DNA from: Curtobacterium pusillum | Lineage (GTDB): Bacteria; Actinomycetota; Actinomycetes; Actinomycetales; Microbacteriaceae | Length of the DNA: 64,000 nucleotides | Direction of reading: 5' to 3' | Assembly: GCF_007673235.1 (NCBI RefSeq) | Contig: NZ_VDZH01000004.1 | Coordinates: 186,001-250,000, forward strand | Shown: positions 46,477 to 54,756 of the stretch, piece by piece | Numbering within the stretch: position 1 is the stretch's first letter | Layout: every line of letters starts with the position of its first letter | Notes under the pieces: generated by a model | Database searches by the model: none | The model's input: the letters and a program-made list of their open reading frames with translations, nothing else | What the model was told of the DNA's origin: nothing | Translations under genes and position numbers: made by a program

Positions 46477-47508
46477 GTGGCCAAGAACCGTCGCACGACG
46501 ATCGCCGACATCGCCGCTCGTGCCGGCGTGTCCATCAGCGCGGTCTCGTTCGCGCTCAACGACCGCCCAGGAGTGTCCGACGAGACCCGCGCCCGCGTGC
46601 GTGCCGTCGCCCGGGAACTCGACTGGCAGCCGCACACCGCCGCCCGCGCACTGGGCGGCGCGAAGGCGGGGTCGATCGGTTTCGTGCTGAACCGGCCGGC
46701 CAGGACCCTGGGCACCGAGTCGTTCTTCGGCGACCTCATCTCCGGCATCCAGCTCGGGCTCGCCGGCACCCACGTCGGCATGAACCTCCTCGTCGCCCGT
46801 GACGCCGCCGAGGAACTCGACACCTACCGGGACTGGTGGCGCGGACACCGGGTCGACGGCGTGATCGTGATCGACCCGCGGCGCGACGACGAGCGGCTCG
46901 CACTGCTCGCCGAGCTCGGCATGCCGACCGTGGTCGTCGGGTCGCACCCCTCGGTCGAGGGCGCGGCGCCGAGCGTCTGGATCGACGACTCCGACGCGAC
47001 GGACACCGTCCTGCGGTACCTGCACGCGCTCGGGCACCGGCGGATCGCGCACGTCGCCGGGCGGCCCGAGTTCGAGCACACGGCGATGCGGATCGACCGC
47101 GTCCGGGCGTTCACCGCCACCGAGGGGCACGAGGGCTCCGGGTCCATCCCGACCGACTACTCCGCCGAGGCCGGCGCGAACGCGACCCGCACCCTGCTCT
47201 CGCGGCGCGTCCGCCCCACCGCGATCGTGTACGACAACGACGTGCTGGCGGTCGCCGGCCTGGGCGTGGCGAGCGAGATGGGCGTCGCCGTCCCGGGAGA
47301 CGTCTCGATCGTCTCGTTCGACGACTCGGCGATGGTGCGGCTCGTCCGCCCGTCGATCACCTCGTTGACGCGCGACACGGTCGAGCTCGGGCAGCGCGCG
47401 GCGACCCTGCTCCGCGAGCAGATCGACGCCGGGTCGCCGCTGCCGTCCCGCCCGGGTCCGTCGCTGACGCTCAGCGTCCGTGAGTCGACGGGCCGCGCCG
47501 CCCCCTGA
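46477..47508 (+). CDS. LacI family transcriptional regulator
   Basis: A 343-residue repressor. The LacI helix-turn-helix is at residues 7-27 (TTIADIAARAGVSISAVS), followed by the hinge and a periplasmic-binding-protein-like sensor domain (VDGVIVIDPR, RIAHVAGR, SIVSFDDS). The GTG start has no Shine-Dalgarno sequence and lies 7 bases after the -10 box. It is divergent from the sugar importer and most likely represses that operon until an imported mannose oligosaccharide binds. Confidence 0.93.
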   Translation: MAKNRRTTIADIAARAGVSISAVSFALNDRPGVSDETRARVRAVARELDWQPHTAARALGGAKAGSIGFVLNRPARTLGTESFFGDLISGIQLGLAGTHVGMNLLVARDAAEELDTYRDWWRGHRVDGVIVIDPRRDDERLALLAELGMPTVVVGSHPSVEGAAPSVWIDDSDATDTVLRYLHALGHRRIAHVAGRPEFEHTAMRIDRVRAFTATEGHEGSGSIPTDYSAEAGANATRTLLSRRVRPTAIVYDNDVLAVAGLGVASEMGVAVPGDVSIVSFDDSAMVRLVRPSITSLTRDTVELGQRAATLLREQIDAGSPLPSRPGPSLTLSVRESTGRAAP

Positions 47509-47549
47509 CGCGGCGCGCCCCTCGCACGGTGCGACGGGTCGCCCACACG

Positions 47550-47610
47550 GTGCGAGGTTCCGCGCGCCGTGGGACGCCGCGCGCCTCGCACCATGCGCGG
47601 AACCTCGCAC
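47550..47610. repeat. 61-bp palindromic element, copy 3
   Basis: Ends GTGCGAGGTTCC and GGAACCTCGCAC at the same 61-bp spacing as copies 1 and 2. It follows lacI by 41 bases; a flanking CTCGCACGGTGCGAC motif is at 47521-47535. It may act as the lacI terminator. Confidence 0.85.
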
Positions 47611-47693
47611 ACTGCCGCGGCGCCATGCGCCCGCGCACCCCGCGCCGACACGCCGATCGCCGATCACGTGGGCGCACGATCGGCGCGGCCGAC

Positions 47694-47722
47694 TTGACGC
47701 CGATTCGAACACACGTTCGAAT
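47694..47722 (+). promoter_or_regulatory. SOS box (LexA site) in a promoter
   Basis: TCGAACACACGTTCGA (47705-47720) matches the actinobacterial LexA consensus TCGAAC-N4-GTTCGA in every fixed position. A TTGACG -35 box (47694-47699) lies 17 bases before TCGAAT (47717-47722), so the site fills the spacer and overlaps the -10 region. The predicted transcript begins at or very near the GTG at 47729. Confidence 0.85.
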
Positions 47723-47728
47723 ACCCTC

Positions 47729-48052
47729 GTGGGACGGCGTCGCGAGAACCGGTGGCAGCCCCCGGAACACCCGGAGGTCGAACGCCCGCGCGCCTACTCC
47801 CTGTCGGAGGACGCCCGCGGGCCCGACGTCTGCCACGCCGTCACCCCCGTGCCGGTGTGGGCGTGGATCCAGTTCCCCACGTTCCACGTCCGCGTGAAGG
47901 CATTCGCGAAGAGCTGGACCCGCGACGCCGTCATGGTCGAGTGGGCGCAGTTCGGGCAGCAGGCGAACGCATGGGTGTGGCGTTCGGCGGTGAAACACCG
48001 CACCCTCCGCGCCGACATCGGCAAGCGCAGTCCGGAGAACGCACCGCATTGA
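47729..48052 (+). CDS. Small SOS-controlled protein of unknown function
   Basis: A 107-residue protein. It has a basic head (GRRRENRWQPPEHPEVERPR), then ARGPDVCHAVTPVPVWAWIQ, a Val/Phe/Trp-rich core and a basic C-terminus. Five to six Trp residues are notable for its size. The body looks like a small beta-rich domain; no family is recognised with confidence. GTG at 47729 has no Shine-Dalgarno sequence and would be leaderless. The LexA box directly upstream predicts DNA-damage induction. It has no conserved neighbour such as dnaE2 or imuB in this window. Confidence 0.7.
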   Translation: MGRRRENRWQPPEHPEVERPRAYSLSEDARGPDVCHAVTPVPVWAWIQFPTFHVRVKAFAKSWTRDAVMVEWAQFGQQANAWVWRSAVKHRTLRADIGKRSPENAPH

Positions 48053-48153
48053 CTTCACCGGACATCACGAGGATCGTTTACGGAACACCGGTACAGCAAG
48101 TAACTCAATGATCGAGACATTCGATCCGAGTGCTGGGACTGGGAGGAGGCACC

Positions 48154-48306
48154 ATGAAGAAGAGCGAGGTGCCGTCCTGGGTCGCCCACGTGCTCACCCC
48201 ACCCGAGGTCATCGCGGCCTACGTCGAACGACGGGTCAACGATCCGGCACTGCTGACGGGTGAACACACGGAACCCACGTACGCGGACTTCCTCCGCGAC
48301 GAATAG
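48154..48306 (+). CDS. 50-residue small protein
   Basis: A short gene below common size cut-offs. GGGAGGAGG lies four bases before the ATG, an unusually strong ribosome-binding site. The product opens MKKSEVPSWVAHVLTPPEV and ends YADFLRDE. It is acidic and predicted mostly helical, with no membrane segment. It ends just before an inverted repeat that could terminate it. The function is unknown; the strong site and clean stop argue that it is real. Confidence 0.6.
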   Translation: MKKSEVPSWVAHVLTPPEVIAAYVERRVNDPALLTGEHTEPTYADFLRDE

Positions 48307-48317
48307 GCGGTCTTACT

Positions 48318-48365
48318 GGAGGCACGGATCACGTTCCGGATTCACGGAACGAGATCCGTGCCTCC
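48318..48365. repeat. Inverted pair of CTGGAGGC repeats; encodes end of DMT gene
   Basis: GGAGGCACGGATCACGTTCCG faces its complement with one mismatch around a 6-base loop. The right arm lies inside the end of the converging DMT transporter gene and codes its last residues (KGGTDLVP) and stop. Confidence 0.85.
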
Positions 48366-49223
48366 TTTTCGACCGCCCCGCTCACGACGGGCGGACAGCG
48401 TCACGCCCACGCTCGCCGCGGTGACGCACGCGAGTGCGACGATCTCGAGCGGCGCGAGTCCCTCGTGCAGGATCAGCAGGCCCGCGAGGGCCGCGATCGC
48501 CGGCCCGAGGCTCTGCAGCACCCCGAAGACGCGGGTCGGCATCCGCCGGAGCGCGAGCATCTCGAGCGCGTACGGCAGGACGCTCGACAGCACGGCCACG
48601 GCACCGAACACGACGAGGAGCACCGGTTCGCGGACGACCCCGTCGACGGCCGCCCCGAGCCCGAACGGCAGCGACACGACCATCGCCACGAGCATCGACA
48701 CCGCGAGCCCGTCCACCCCGGGGATCGCGGCGCCCACGTGCCGGTTCATCACGATGTAGCCCGCCCAGCACACCGCGGCGAGCACAGCGAAGACGACGCC
48801 CCCGACCGCGGTCACCGCCGCCGGCCCGACCCCGAGGAGTACGACCCCGGCGAGTGCCAGGACCGCCCAGAGGACGTCGCGCCAGCGTCGGGTGTGCACG
48901 AGCGAGAGCGCGAGGGGACCGAGGAACTCGATGGTGACGGCGACCCCGATCGGGATGCTCGCGAACGCGATGTAGATGAAGACGTTCATGCCGCCGAGGG
49001 CCAGGCCGAGTCCGATCGCCCCGAGCCACTGCTCCCGGGTCCAGTGCCGGACGCGTGGGCGCACGACGAGGGCGAGGACGACCGCGCCGATGACGAGCCG
49101 GAGCGTCGCGGCACCGACCGAGCCGACGTCGTCGAACCTCGTCTTCGCGATCGCGGCCCCGACCTGCACGGAGACCATCGCGGCGAGCGCCAGGAGCGGT
49201 GCCGGGACCCGGTTCACCGGCAC
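48342..49223 (-). CDS. EamA/RhtA-type DMT transporter
   Basis: A 293-residue protein with ten membrane helices in two EamA halves, similar in pattern to RhtA-like threonine/homoserine exporters. GTG at 49223 is the first usable start; the gene begins 21 bases after the response regulator stop, so it may be read from the same transcript. Its last eight codons and stop come from the palindromic repeat. Confidence 0.85.
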   Translation of the reverse strand: MPVNRVPAPLLALAAMVSVQVGAAIAKTRFDDVGSVGAATLRLVIGAVVLALVVRPRVRHWTREQWLGAIGLGLALGGMNVFIYIAFASIPIGVAVTIEFLGPLALSLVHTRRWRDVLWAVLALAGVVLLGVGPAAVTAVGGVVFAVLAAVCWAGYIVMNRHVGAAIPGVDGLAVSMLVAMVVSLPFGLGAAVDGVVREPVLLVVFGAVAVLSSVLPYALEMLALRRMPTRVFGVLQSLGPAIAALAGLLILHEGLAPLEIVALACVTAASVGVTLSARRERGGRKGGTDLVP

Positions 49224-49244
49224 GCCGTGTTCATCGGTTCCCCG

Positions 49245-49907
49245 TCACCCGAGGTAGGCGAGCACGGCGAGGACGCGGCGGTGGTCCTCGCCCGTGTCCT
49301 CGAGCGCGAGCTTGCCGAAGATGCTGGAGACGTGCTTCTCGACAGCGCCGGTGCCGATGACGAGTGCGCGGGCGATCGCGGCGTTCGTGCGCCCCTCGGC
49401 CATCAGCCCGAGGACCTCGCGCTCCCGCGGCGTGAGCGCCTCGAGCGGGTTGCGGCGACGGCTCATGAGCTGCGTGACGACCTCGGGGTCGAGCACGGTG
49501 CCGCCGGCGGCGATGCGGCGGACGGCGTCGTCGATCTCCTCGAGCCGGGTGACGCGGTCCTTCAGCAGGTAGCCGATGCCGGTCGCGCCGGAGGCGAGGA
49601 CGTCCTCGGCGTAGGTGGCCTCGACGTACTGGGACAGCAGGAGCACGCCGGTGCGCGGTGCCAGGCGTCGGGTCTCGACGGCGGCGCGGACGCCCTCGTC
49701 GGTGAAGGTCGGCGGCATCCGGACGTCCATCACGACGACGTCGGGCGCGTGCTCCGGCAGCGTCGCGAGGAACGAGTCGGCGTCGGAGTACTGCCCGACG
49801 ACGTCGATGCCGGCCTCGTCGAGCACGCGGGAGAGCCCTTCGCGCAGCAGGACGGCGTCGTCGACGACGACGGCCCGGATGCGTGCTGCATCCGGGCCGT
49901 CGCTCAT
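49245..49907 (-). CDS. LuxR/NarL family response regulator
   Basis: A 220-residue two-component regulator. The receiver domain has acidic residues D16-D17 and phospho-acceptor D61 (VVMDVRMPP), and ends with a Lys in LLKDRV. The NarL-type helix-turn-helix (LTPREREVLGLMAEGRTN) lies at about residues 155-210. It follows its sensor kinase by 39 bases and is its likely partner. Confidence 0.95.
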   Translation of the reverse strand: MSDGPDAARIRAVVVDDAVLLREGLSRVLDEAGIDVVGQYSDADSFLATLPEHAPDVVVMDVRMPPTFTDEGVRAAVETRRLAPRTGVLLLSQYVEATYAEDVLASGATGIGYLLKDRVTRLEEIDDAVRRIAAGGTVLDPEVVTQLMSRRRNPLEALTPREREVLGLMAEGRTNAAIARALVIGTGAVEKHVSSIFGKLALEDTGEDHRRVLAVLAYLG

Positions 49908-49946
49908 GCCGACCAGCCTAGTGGGAGCGGTGGCGCTCCCGTGGTG

Positions 49947-51452
49947 TCAGGCGCGCGCCGTGGGCACCCCGTTGAGCGCACCGAGCGGGATCCGCGCGGT
50001 GGCCTCGGTCGGGCCACCCTCGGGGCTGGACACCGTGAGTTCGCCGTCGAGGGCACGCATCCTGCCCATCAGCCCCTCGATGCCGTGACCCTCCTGCGGG
50101 CGAGCACCGCCCCGGCCGTCGTCCGTGACGCTGAGCGTGAGGTACCAGAGACCCGAGGCGTCCACCACGAGGCCGAGGTAGACCCCGGCGGTCGAGGCGC
50201 CGGCGTGCTTCGTGGTGTTCGTGAGGAGCTCGCTCACCGTGAAGTACACGTTGCGCTGGATCTCCGTCGCGAGCTCGAGCCCCTCGGGCAGGCGGACGTC
50301 GAGGCCCACCGGGATCGGCGTGCGGGCGACGAGCGCTTCGAGGGCGGCGACGAGCCCGCGGTCGAGCAGGATCGGCGGTGCGAACCCGCGGGACAGGGCA
50401 CGGAGTTCGTCGAGGGCGTCCTTGGCGTGCTCCGATGCCTCGCCGATGAGCTGCTTCGCCTTCGCCGGGTCCTTGTCGAACGCGCGCTCGGCAGCGGAGA
50501 GGTCCATGCGGAGCCGGACGAGGCGCTGCTGCGGGCCGTCGTGCAGGTCGCGCTCGATCTGGCGCAGGGCCTGCCCCTCGGCGGTGACGGCACCGGCACG
50601 GGAGGCCTGCAGCCCGGCTACGCGCTGCTCGAGCTGCTCCGCGCGGAAGCCGCCGAGCAGGCCGAAGTCCACCCAGTAGTGCGCGATGACGGAGCCGCGC
50701 GCCCAGAGCGGGAAGAGCGCGACCGAAGCGGCCATCGACAGCAGGCCGACGAGACCGACGCCGGCCACCAGACCGATGTCGGACGACGAGAAGTACCCGG
50801 TGCTCGCACCGTTGACGAGGAACACCGCGCCGAGGATGAGGGGCCACACGAAGCCGGCGAGCAGGACGACACCCGCGCCGACGGTGACGAGCGCGACGAG
50901 CGGGTACACGACCGCGGCGTGCAGCAGGTACAGCCAGTAGTGCGGGTTCGCGACGGCCGAACCCGTGCGGGTCCACCAGTTCTGCTGCCAGCGGGGCGTC
51001 CAGTCGACCGGGCGGATCGGACGCTTGTCGGCCCACCCGATGCGGAGCTTCTCGAACTGCCCGAGCCACCGCGCGACGAACAGCGCGATGAAGAACATCA
51101 GGAGGACGAACGGGTTGAAGAGGTCGCGGAACCCGCCGCCGAAGATCGCGGCGGGGAACGCGGCGTACAGCGTGCACAGCAGCACCGCCGTCAGCGCCAT
51201 GTACCCGAAGTCGCGCGGCAGGCGCTTCCAGGCCTCGCGGTAGAACGCCCCCGCCGTCATGCCGGACCCGGCACCGGCCCCTCCGCCGCTGACGGGAGGC
51301 GTCGCGCTCCACGAGGCCGGAGGCGGCCCCGACGGCGTGCGGTCGTCCTGCTGCGGCTGCGGCTGCGTCGGCATCGGTTCGGTGGCTCCTGGTGGCACGG
51401 AGTCGTTCAGTGGGACGGTCTCGGCCTGGTCGAGGCGGGCGGTGTCGGTCAT
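49947..51452 (-). CDS. Sensor histidine kinase (NarL partner type)
   Basis: A 501-residue membrane kinase. A Pro/Gln-rich cytosolic head (1-65) precedes several membrane helices (about 80-250). The HisKA_3 dimerisation segment has the phospho-acceptor H304 in ERDLHDGPQQRL, and the HATPase domain carries DDGRGG and GHGIEGLMGRM. Its sensing part is a domain of unknown function with helical pairs, as in putative sensor kinases of Actinobacteria. ATG at 51452 follows a spaced G-rich site; the signal is unknown. Confidence 0.9.
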   Translation of the reverse strand: MTDTARLDQAETVPLNDSVPPGATEPMPTQPQPQQDDRTPSGPPPASWSATPPVSGGGAGAGSGMTAGAFYREAWKRLPRDFGYMALTAVLLCTLYAAFPAAIFGGGFRDLFNPFVLLMFFIALFVARWLGQFEKLRIGWADKRPIRPVDWTPRWQQNWWTRTGSAVANPHYWLYLLHAAVVYPLVALVTVGAGVVLLAGFVWPLILGAVFLVNGASTGYFSSSDIGLVAGVGLVGLLSMAASVALFPLWARGSVIAHYWVDFGLLGGFRAEQLEQRVAGLQASRAGAVTAEGQALRQIERDLHDGPQQRLVRLRMDLSAAERAFDKDPAKAKQLIGEASEHAKDALDELRALSRGFAPPILLDRGLVAALEALVARTPIPVGLDVRLPEGLELATEIQRNVYFTVSELLTNTTKHAGASTAGVYLGLVVDASGLWYLTLSVTDDGRGGARPQEGHGIEGLMGRMRALDGELTVSSPEGGPTEATARIPLGALNGVPTARA

Positions 51453-51548
51453 GACATCAAGCCTCGCGATTCCGGGCTCGTCCCCCCATCCTGCCCCCTC
51501 CCGAACCCGTGGTGGGGTTATCCCCCGCATCCGCGTACGCTGCTGTGC

Positions 51549-52127
51549 ATGCAGAACATCACGGGGGTTCGGATGGTCTCGGCTGCGGCCACGGTCGGCG
51601 CACTGGTCTTCGGCGTGCGGGGGCTGGTCGGCAGCCTGCCGTTCGCGTTCGGTGTGCCGCAGTCGGTCCTGCTCGTGGCCACGGTGATCGGCGGTCTCGC
51701 GGGCGTCGTCGTGCTGATCGCCGCCGTCCGGGCTCGCGACCGCCGTGCCCTCGCGATCGCGGTCTCCGTGCTCGCGTTCGCGCTCGCGTGGGGAGTCCCG
51801 GGGCCCGTCGGCTCGGCACTGTCCTTCGTCGCCCAGGCCGCGCTCGTCGCCTTCGGGCTGCTCACGGTGTGGACCGCCCGCGGCGCGCAGCGTACCCTCG
51901 GGTGGGTCGTCACCGTCGCTGCGGCGCTCTGGTTCGTGATCGGTGTGCTGATCCAGACGGTGGTCCCGCTGTCGACCTCGCAGGAGTTCCTGGTCGTCGC
52001 GTTCGCGATCCCCGGCCTGCTCCAGGCGGTCGGGTACCTCGCAGCCGCGGTCCTCGTCGCGGTCCCCCTCCTGCGCACCGTCGGCGCAGGCGCCGGCCGC
52101 CTCTGGGACTCCGCCGAGGTCCGCTGA
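51549..52127 (+). CDS. Small polytopic membrane protein
   Basis: A 192-residue protein with five to six hydrophobic helices and almost no charged loops. No family is recognised. TACGCT (51536-51541) lies seven bases before the ATG, which suggests a leaderless message. It is divergent from the histidine kinase across 96 bp, so the two might share control. Confidence 0.7.
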   Translation: MQNITGVRMVSAAATVGALVFGVRGLVGSLPFAFGVPQSVLLVATVIGGLAGVVVLIAAVRARDRRALAIAVSVLAFALAWGVPGPVGSALSFVAQAALVAFGLLTVWTARGAQRTLGWVVTVAAALWFVIGVLIQTVVPLSTSQEFLVVAFAIPGLLQAVGYLAAAVLVAVPLLRTVGAGAGRLWDSAEVR

Positions 52128-52191
52128 CCCGTTCTCCACAGAACGCCGCACGGCCCCCGGAATCGGACGCTCAGCATGCCAGCGTCGTCGC

Positions 52192-53016
52192 ATGGGCGAT
52201 GCGCTCCGGACACTGATCGATGCCGCCGGACTCGTGGTGCACTACGGCCACGAGGTCCTGTCGGACGACGACCGCTGGACGCTGGACCTCGATGCATCCG
52301 TCGGCTCCGTGTGGGTCGCGTGCTCGTCCGGCACCGACGTCTGGATCCGGCAGGGCGACGAGGTCGACCTCGTCCGACAGGGCACCGCGGCGCTGTTCGG
52401 CCCGCACGGAGCCTTGACGATCGGGACGGACCTCGACCGCGCCCCGCCGCCGACCTCGGACGGTGGGTTCTTCGGCCCGACCGGTGTCCACACGGGCACT
52501 GCGACGTTCGGCCCGTTCGGCGCGGAGGCGTTCCCGCTCCCCCGTCTCGCCCGGACGCACCCGCTCGATGCTCCCCACGACGACGTCCTCCGCACCCTCG
52601 GCCACATCGAGACGATGTCCGGCGCGCGGTGGTGCGAGGCGCTGCGGGACGTCCTCGCGACGGTGGCGGTGACCGCGGTCCTCCGCGACAATCCACCCGC
52701 GTTCCTGGCCGACCGCAGCATCGCACGCTGCATCGACCGGCTCGTCGACGCCGACGTCCCGGTGCCGATCGACGAGCTCCGCCGCGGTACTCGCGTGTCC
52801 GCGAGCACGATCCGGCGGCGGTTCCGGACGACGACGGGCTGCTCCCCCGAGCAGCTGCGCCGCTGGTTCCGGTCGTTCCCGGTGCGCGCCGCCCTCGCCG
52901 ACGGAACGGACCCGGCAGTGGTCGCCGGCCGGTTCGGGTACAGCACGGTGAGTTCGATGCGACGGGCGCTCGAACGGGTCCGCGCACCGGACACCCACGT
53001 TCCGTCCGCGTTCTGA
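52192..53016 (+). CDS. AraC family transcriptional regulator
   Basis: A 274-residue regulator. The N-terminal 150 residues resemble a cupin-like sensor (DVWIRQGDEVDLVRQGTAAL). The C-terminal domain has the two AraC helix-turn-helix motifs: GTRVSASTIRRRFRTTTGCS and ALADGTDPAVVAGRFGYSTV. It converges with the peptide importer operon across a terminator. The target genes are not evident. Confidence 0.85.
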   Translation: MGDALRTLIDAAGLVVHYGHEVLSDDDRWTLDLDASVGSVWVACSSGTDVWIRQGDEVDLVRQGTAALFGPHGALTIGTDLDRAPPPTSDGGFFGPTGVHTGTATFGPFGAEAFPLPRLARTHPLDAPHDDVLRTLGHIETMSGARWCEALRDVLATVAVTAVLRDNPPAFLADRSIARCIDRLVDADVPVPIDELRRGTRVSASTIRRRFRTTTGCSPEQLRRWFRSFPVRAALADGTDPAVVAGRFGYSTVSSMRRALERVRAPDTHVPSAF

Positions 53017-53060
53017 CCGTTCCGGTTCACGGATCCCGAGGATCGCGAACCGGAACGGTC
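53015..53060. terminator. Terminator between araC-type gene and double ABC ATPase
   Basis: Perfect 14-bp arms (GACCGTTCCGGTTC, 53015-53028, and 53047-53060) with an 18-base loop that has further GATC pairing. The left arm overlaps the end of the regulator gene (its TGA is 53014-53016). Confidence 0.8.
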
Positions 53061-53103
53061 AAACGCGAAAACGAATGTGTCTCTCCGCCGCCGACGCCAG
53101 GGG

Positions 53104-54756
53104 TCAGGACGACAGGGACGCCAGGCGAGCGGAACGGCGCTCGGCCTGCTCCACGGGGTCCGGTACCGGTGCGGCCTGGACGAGCCGGCGCGTGTACGGG
53201 TCCCGGGGATCGCGGAGGATGGCGTCGCAGGTGCCCTCCTCGACGACGCGTCCCCCGTGCAGCACGACGACCCGGTCGCACAGCGTGTCGACGACGGCGA
53301 GGTCGTGCGTGACGAACAGGCACGCGAAGCCCAGGCGCTCCTGGAGCTCCCGGAACACGTCGAGCACCCGTGCCTGCACCGAGACGTCGAGCGCGCTCGT
53401 CGGTTCGTCCGCGATGAGCAGCGCCGGGTCGAGTGCCACGGCTCGGGCGATCGCGACGCGCTGCCGCTGCCCGCCGGAGAGCTCGTGCGGGTACCGCTCC
53501 CGGAAGCCGCCGTCGAGTCCGACGTCGTCGAGGAGCCGTTCGACGCGGGCCTCGACCTCGGCCGAGGGCAGCCGGAGGATCTGACGGAGCGGCTCGGCCA
53601 CGGTCTGCCCCACCGTGTAGCGCGGGTTCAGGGAGCGCAGCGGGTTCTGGAAGACGACGCCGACACGTCGCCGCATGGCCTTCCTGGAGGCACGGCTCGC
53701 CGCCGCCACGTCCGTCCCCTCGACGACGATGGTCCCGTCCGCGATCGGCGCGAGGCCGATGGCAGCGCGGCCGATGGTGGTCTTGCCGCTGCCGGACTCC
53801 CCCACCAGGCCAACGATCTCGCCGCGACCGACGCTGAACGACACGTCGTCGACGGCGCGGAAGCGGCCACGGAGGGCTCCGCCGTACTCGACCACGAGGT
53901 GCCGGACGTCCAGGACCGACGACGGTGGCTCCGTGGCGGAGACGACCCGCTCCTCCAGTCCGACGCTCGTCCCCATCCGTGGGACCGCAGCCAGCAGTTC
54001 GCGCGTGTAGTCCGCTGCCGGGGCGGCGAAGACCGCGTCGGCGGTGCCGGTCTCGACCACGCGACCGCGGCGCATGACGACCACGCGGTCGGCGATGTCG
54101 GCGACGACACCCATGTCGTGCGTGATGAGCAGGATCGCGGTGCCGGTGCGCTCGCGGAGGGCACGGAGGACGTCGAGGACCTCGGCCTGGACCGTGACGT
54201 CGAGGGCGGTCGTCGGCTCGTCGGCGATGAGGAGGTCGGGGTCGGCGGCGAGCGCCATCGCGATCATCACGCGCTGGCACTGCCCACCGGAGAGCTCGTG
54301 CGGGTACTGGCCGAGTCGGCGCTCGGGCTCGGGGACCTCCACGGCGCGCAGCAGCTCGAGCGAGCGCTCGCGCACGGTGGGCCGGTCGGCGGCGGCGTCG
54401 GCACGGCGGACGGCCTCGGCGAGCTGGAACCCGACCGTGAACACGGGGTTCAGGGCGGCGGACGGGTCCTGGAAGATCATCGAGACGCGGCGGCCCCGGA
54501 CGGCTCGGAGGGTGCGCTCGTCGGCGCCGAGGACCTCGAGGGCGCCGAGCCGGATGCTTCCGGAGGCGCGGGCACCCTCGGGGGCGATGCCCATCGCGGT
54601 CATCGCCGTCATGCTCTTGCCGGAGCCGGACTCCCCGACGACCGCGACGACCTCGCCGGCCGCGACCGTGAACGAGGCGTCGTCGACCGCGCGGACCTCG
54701 TCCCCGTCGACGTCGAACGTGACGGTGAGGTGCTCGACGGTCAGGACGTCGCTCAT
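53104..54756 (-). CDS. Double ABC ATPase (DppD-DppF fusion), peptide type
   Basis: A 550-residue protein with two ATPase domains. Walker A motifs are GESGSGKS (41-48) and GESGSGKT (near 318), and signature motifs are LSGGQCQR and LSGGQRQR. The Cys in the first signature is unusual. The oligopeptide-family C-terminal motif (DPRDPYTRRLV) is present. It powers the DppB/DppC pair at 56839-58667. The ATG overlaps the MarR/GbsR stop by 4 bases. A CTGGAGGC repeat falls in the second domain (about residues 354-359, ASRASRK). Confidence 0.93.
   Translation of the reverse strand: MSDVLTVEHLTVTFDVDGDEVRAVDDASFTVAAGEVVAVVGESGSGKSMTAMTAMGIAPEGARASGSIRLGALEVLGADERTLRAVRGRRVSMIFQDPSAALNPVFTVGFQLAEAVRRADAAADRPTVRERSLELLRAVEVPEPERRLGQYPHELSGGQCQRVMIAMALAADPDLLIADEPTTALDVTVQAEVLDVLRALRERTGTAILLITHDMGVVADIADRVVVMRRGRVVETGTADAVFAAPAADYTRELLAAVPRMGTSVGLEERVVSATEPPSSVLDVRHLVVEYGGALRGRFRAVDDVSFSVGRGEIVGLVGESGSGKTTIGRAAIGLAPIADGTIVVEGTDVAAASRASRKAMRRRVGVVFQNPLRSLNPRYTVGQTVAEPLRQILRLPSAEVEARVERLLDDVGLDGGFRERYPHELSGGQRQRVAIARAVALDPALLIADEPTSALDVSVQARVLDVFRELQERLGFACLFVTHDLAVVDTLCDRVVVLHGGRVVEEGTCDAILRDPRDPYTRRLVQAAPVPDPVEQAERRSARLASLSS
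53681..53695 (+). repeat. CTGGAGGC repeat inside the double ABC ATPase
   Basis: TTCCTGGAGGCACGG, antisense to codons 354-358, read as part of AASRASRKAMRR in the region before the Q-loop of domain 2. Confidence 0.65.

Noticed and set aside
48465-51548. Plus-strand open frame of about 1000 codons before the 192-residue membrane protein
   Set aside because: It is antisense to the DMT, response regulator and kinase genes and has only GC-bias composition.
53951-53966. CTCCTCCAGTCCG in the double ATPase gene as a repeat copy
   Set aside because: The match is limited to TCCAGTCC; the GCC before it is missing.
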